From Fibrobacterota bacterium (GTDB taxonomy: Bacteria; Fibrobacterota; Fibrobacteria; UBA11236), in the NCBI GenBank assembly GCA_019509785.1, contig JAEKLQ010000039.1, positions 62,001-126,000 of the forward strand: a stretch of DNA of 64,000 bases, given 5' to 3'. This document shows positions 63,567 to 64,000 of the stretch, in pieces (the first letter of the stretch is position 1; the number at the start of each line of letters is the position of its first letter). The translations under genes and the position numbers were made by a program. The notes beneath the pieces are model-generated. The model was not told where the DNA came from and did no database searches. It saw only the letters and a list, made by a program, of their open reading frames with translations.

Positions 63567-64000
63567 ATGTCGGATACTCGTTTCGGGGAACAAGAAAGCC
63601 AGCTCGACTGGGAGAACCTATCGGGGCCCGTTCCGATGGATCTCATCGATCCCGAGTTCCCGGCCCATCCCCCCGTGAACGTACCCGCCGCCGCTTCCCA
63701 GGCGCTGCCACGCGAAGAGTCCGAGGCCCTGGCCCGAGAGGCCGGAGCCGGGCCGAGCGACGGTTCCGACGACGCTCCCGCCAGCTACGGTCCGGGATCG
63801 GACGAGACGGTTCTCGCGCCGCCGCATGCGTCGTTCGTCGATCCCCGCGCCACCATCGCCGGCGGGACCCTGTTCGGCGGAACCGACGCCTTGCAGGACG
63901 ACTTCGCCCGCATCCGGGCCGAAATGGAAGCCGAGGCCGCCGCCGAGAAGCTCCGTAAGCAAGAGGCCGAGAAGGAAGAGGACGCGCAACGCGCCCGCCT
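63567..64000 (+). CDS. Acidic protein, unknown function (runs off the window)
   Basis: A frame opens at 63567, eight bases after the pilB stop, with GAGGG upstream, and stays open to the end (144 complete codons). The product begins MSDTRFGEQESQLDWENLSG and is acidic and Pro/Ala-rich, then turns into a charged helix (EMEAEAAAEKLRKQEAEKEE), perhaps a coiled coil. It could be a FimV-like or regulatory component of the pilus system. No family is recognised and the C-terminus is missing. Confidence 0.6.
   Translation, partial: MSDTRFGEQESQLDWENLSGPVPMDLIDPEFPAHPPVNVPAAASQALPREESEALAREAGAGPSDGSDDAPASYGPGSDETVLAPPHASFVDPRATIAGGTLFGGTDALQDDFARIRAEMEAEAAAEKLRKQEAEKEEDAQRAR

Overview
The window is GC-rich, densely coded DNA from a Gram-negative (diderm) bacterium. 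Evidence for an outer membrane: an OmpA-type peptidoglycan anchor, an Omp85/TamB-like pair, several predicted outer-membrane barrels, a secretin and many lipoprotein signals. A leucine-rich-repeat protein ends in a domain resembling the type IX (Por) sorting domain. That, a short group-1-like sigma factor without region 1.1, and the style of the secreted proteins suggest the Fibrobacterota / FCB neighbourhood. The phylum is an inference, not shown directly.

Layout. 1-14.2 kb: the start of dprA (minus strand), mazG, a small membrane protein, then the translation/RNA cluster rimP-nusA-infB-rbfA-truB-ribF, a 41-residue membrane peptide, rpsO-pnp and an M16 peptidase. Two unusual repeat families punctuate this part: palindromic elements with private outer arms around a shared core (206-369 and 1842-2002), and GGGTACAGGG-type inverted repeats at three gene 3' ends. 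14.2-22.3 kb: a Gfo/Idh/MocA dehydrogenase and a series of secreted or outer-membrane proteins (OmpA with thrombospondin type 3 repeats, LRR protein, coiled-coil protein, TPR-like/barrel protein). 22.5-28.9 kb: an envelope locus of a helical-repeat secreted protein, an outer-membrane protein, a histidine kinase, a sigma-54 activator and a small secreted protein. The last gene is preceded by a tandem 26-bp repeat and followed by five tandem cUUCGg hairpins.

29-46 kb: SAM hydrolase, inositol-monophosphatase-type phosphatase, two stand-alone receiver proteins, an RpoD-like sigma factor, a divergent SelO-like protein, a Rof/YaeO-like Rho inhibitor, a lipoprotein of about 13 propeller-like repeats, and a translationally coupled TamB-like/Omp85 pair on the minus strand.

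46.3-64 kb: a type IV pilus locus in one direction. A 1292-residue Ig-repeat lipoprotein and a small barrel protein sit 3 bases apart from each other and from pilC, so the adhesin-like protein seems to belong to the pilus operon. Four pilin-like genes, a PilX-like gene, pilM, pilN, pilO, a frameshifted pilP and pilQ follow. The series is then interrupted by a lower-GC island on the opposite strand (a DUF4143 ATPase and a HigBA toxin-antitoxin pair, each with a palindrome in its promoter). It resumes with pilB, which carries a pseudo-receiver and an MshEN-type N-terminus. No rRNA, tRNA, CRISPR array or transposase gene was recognised.
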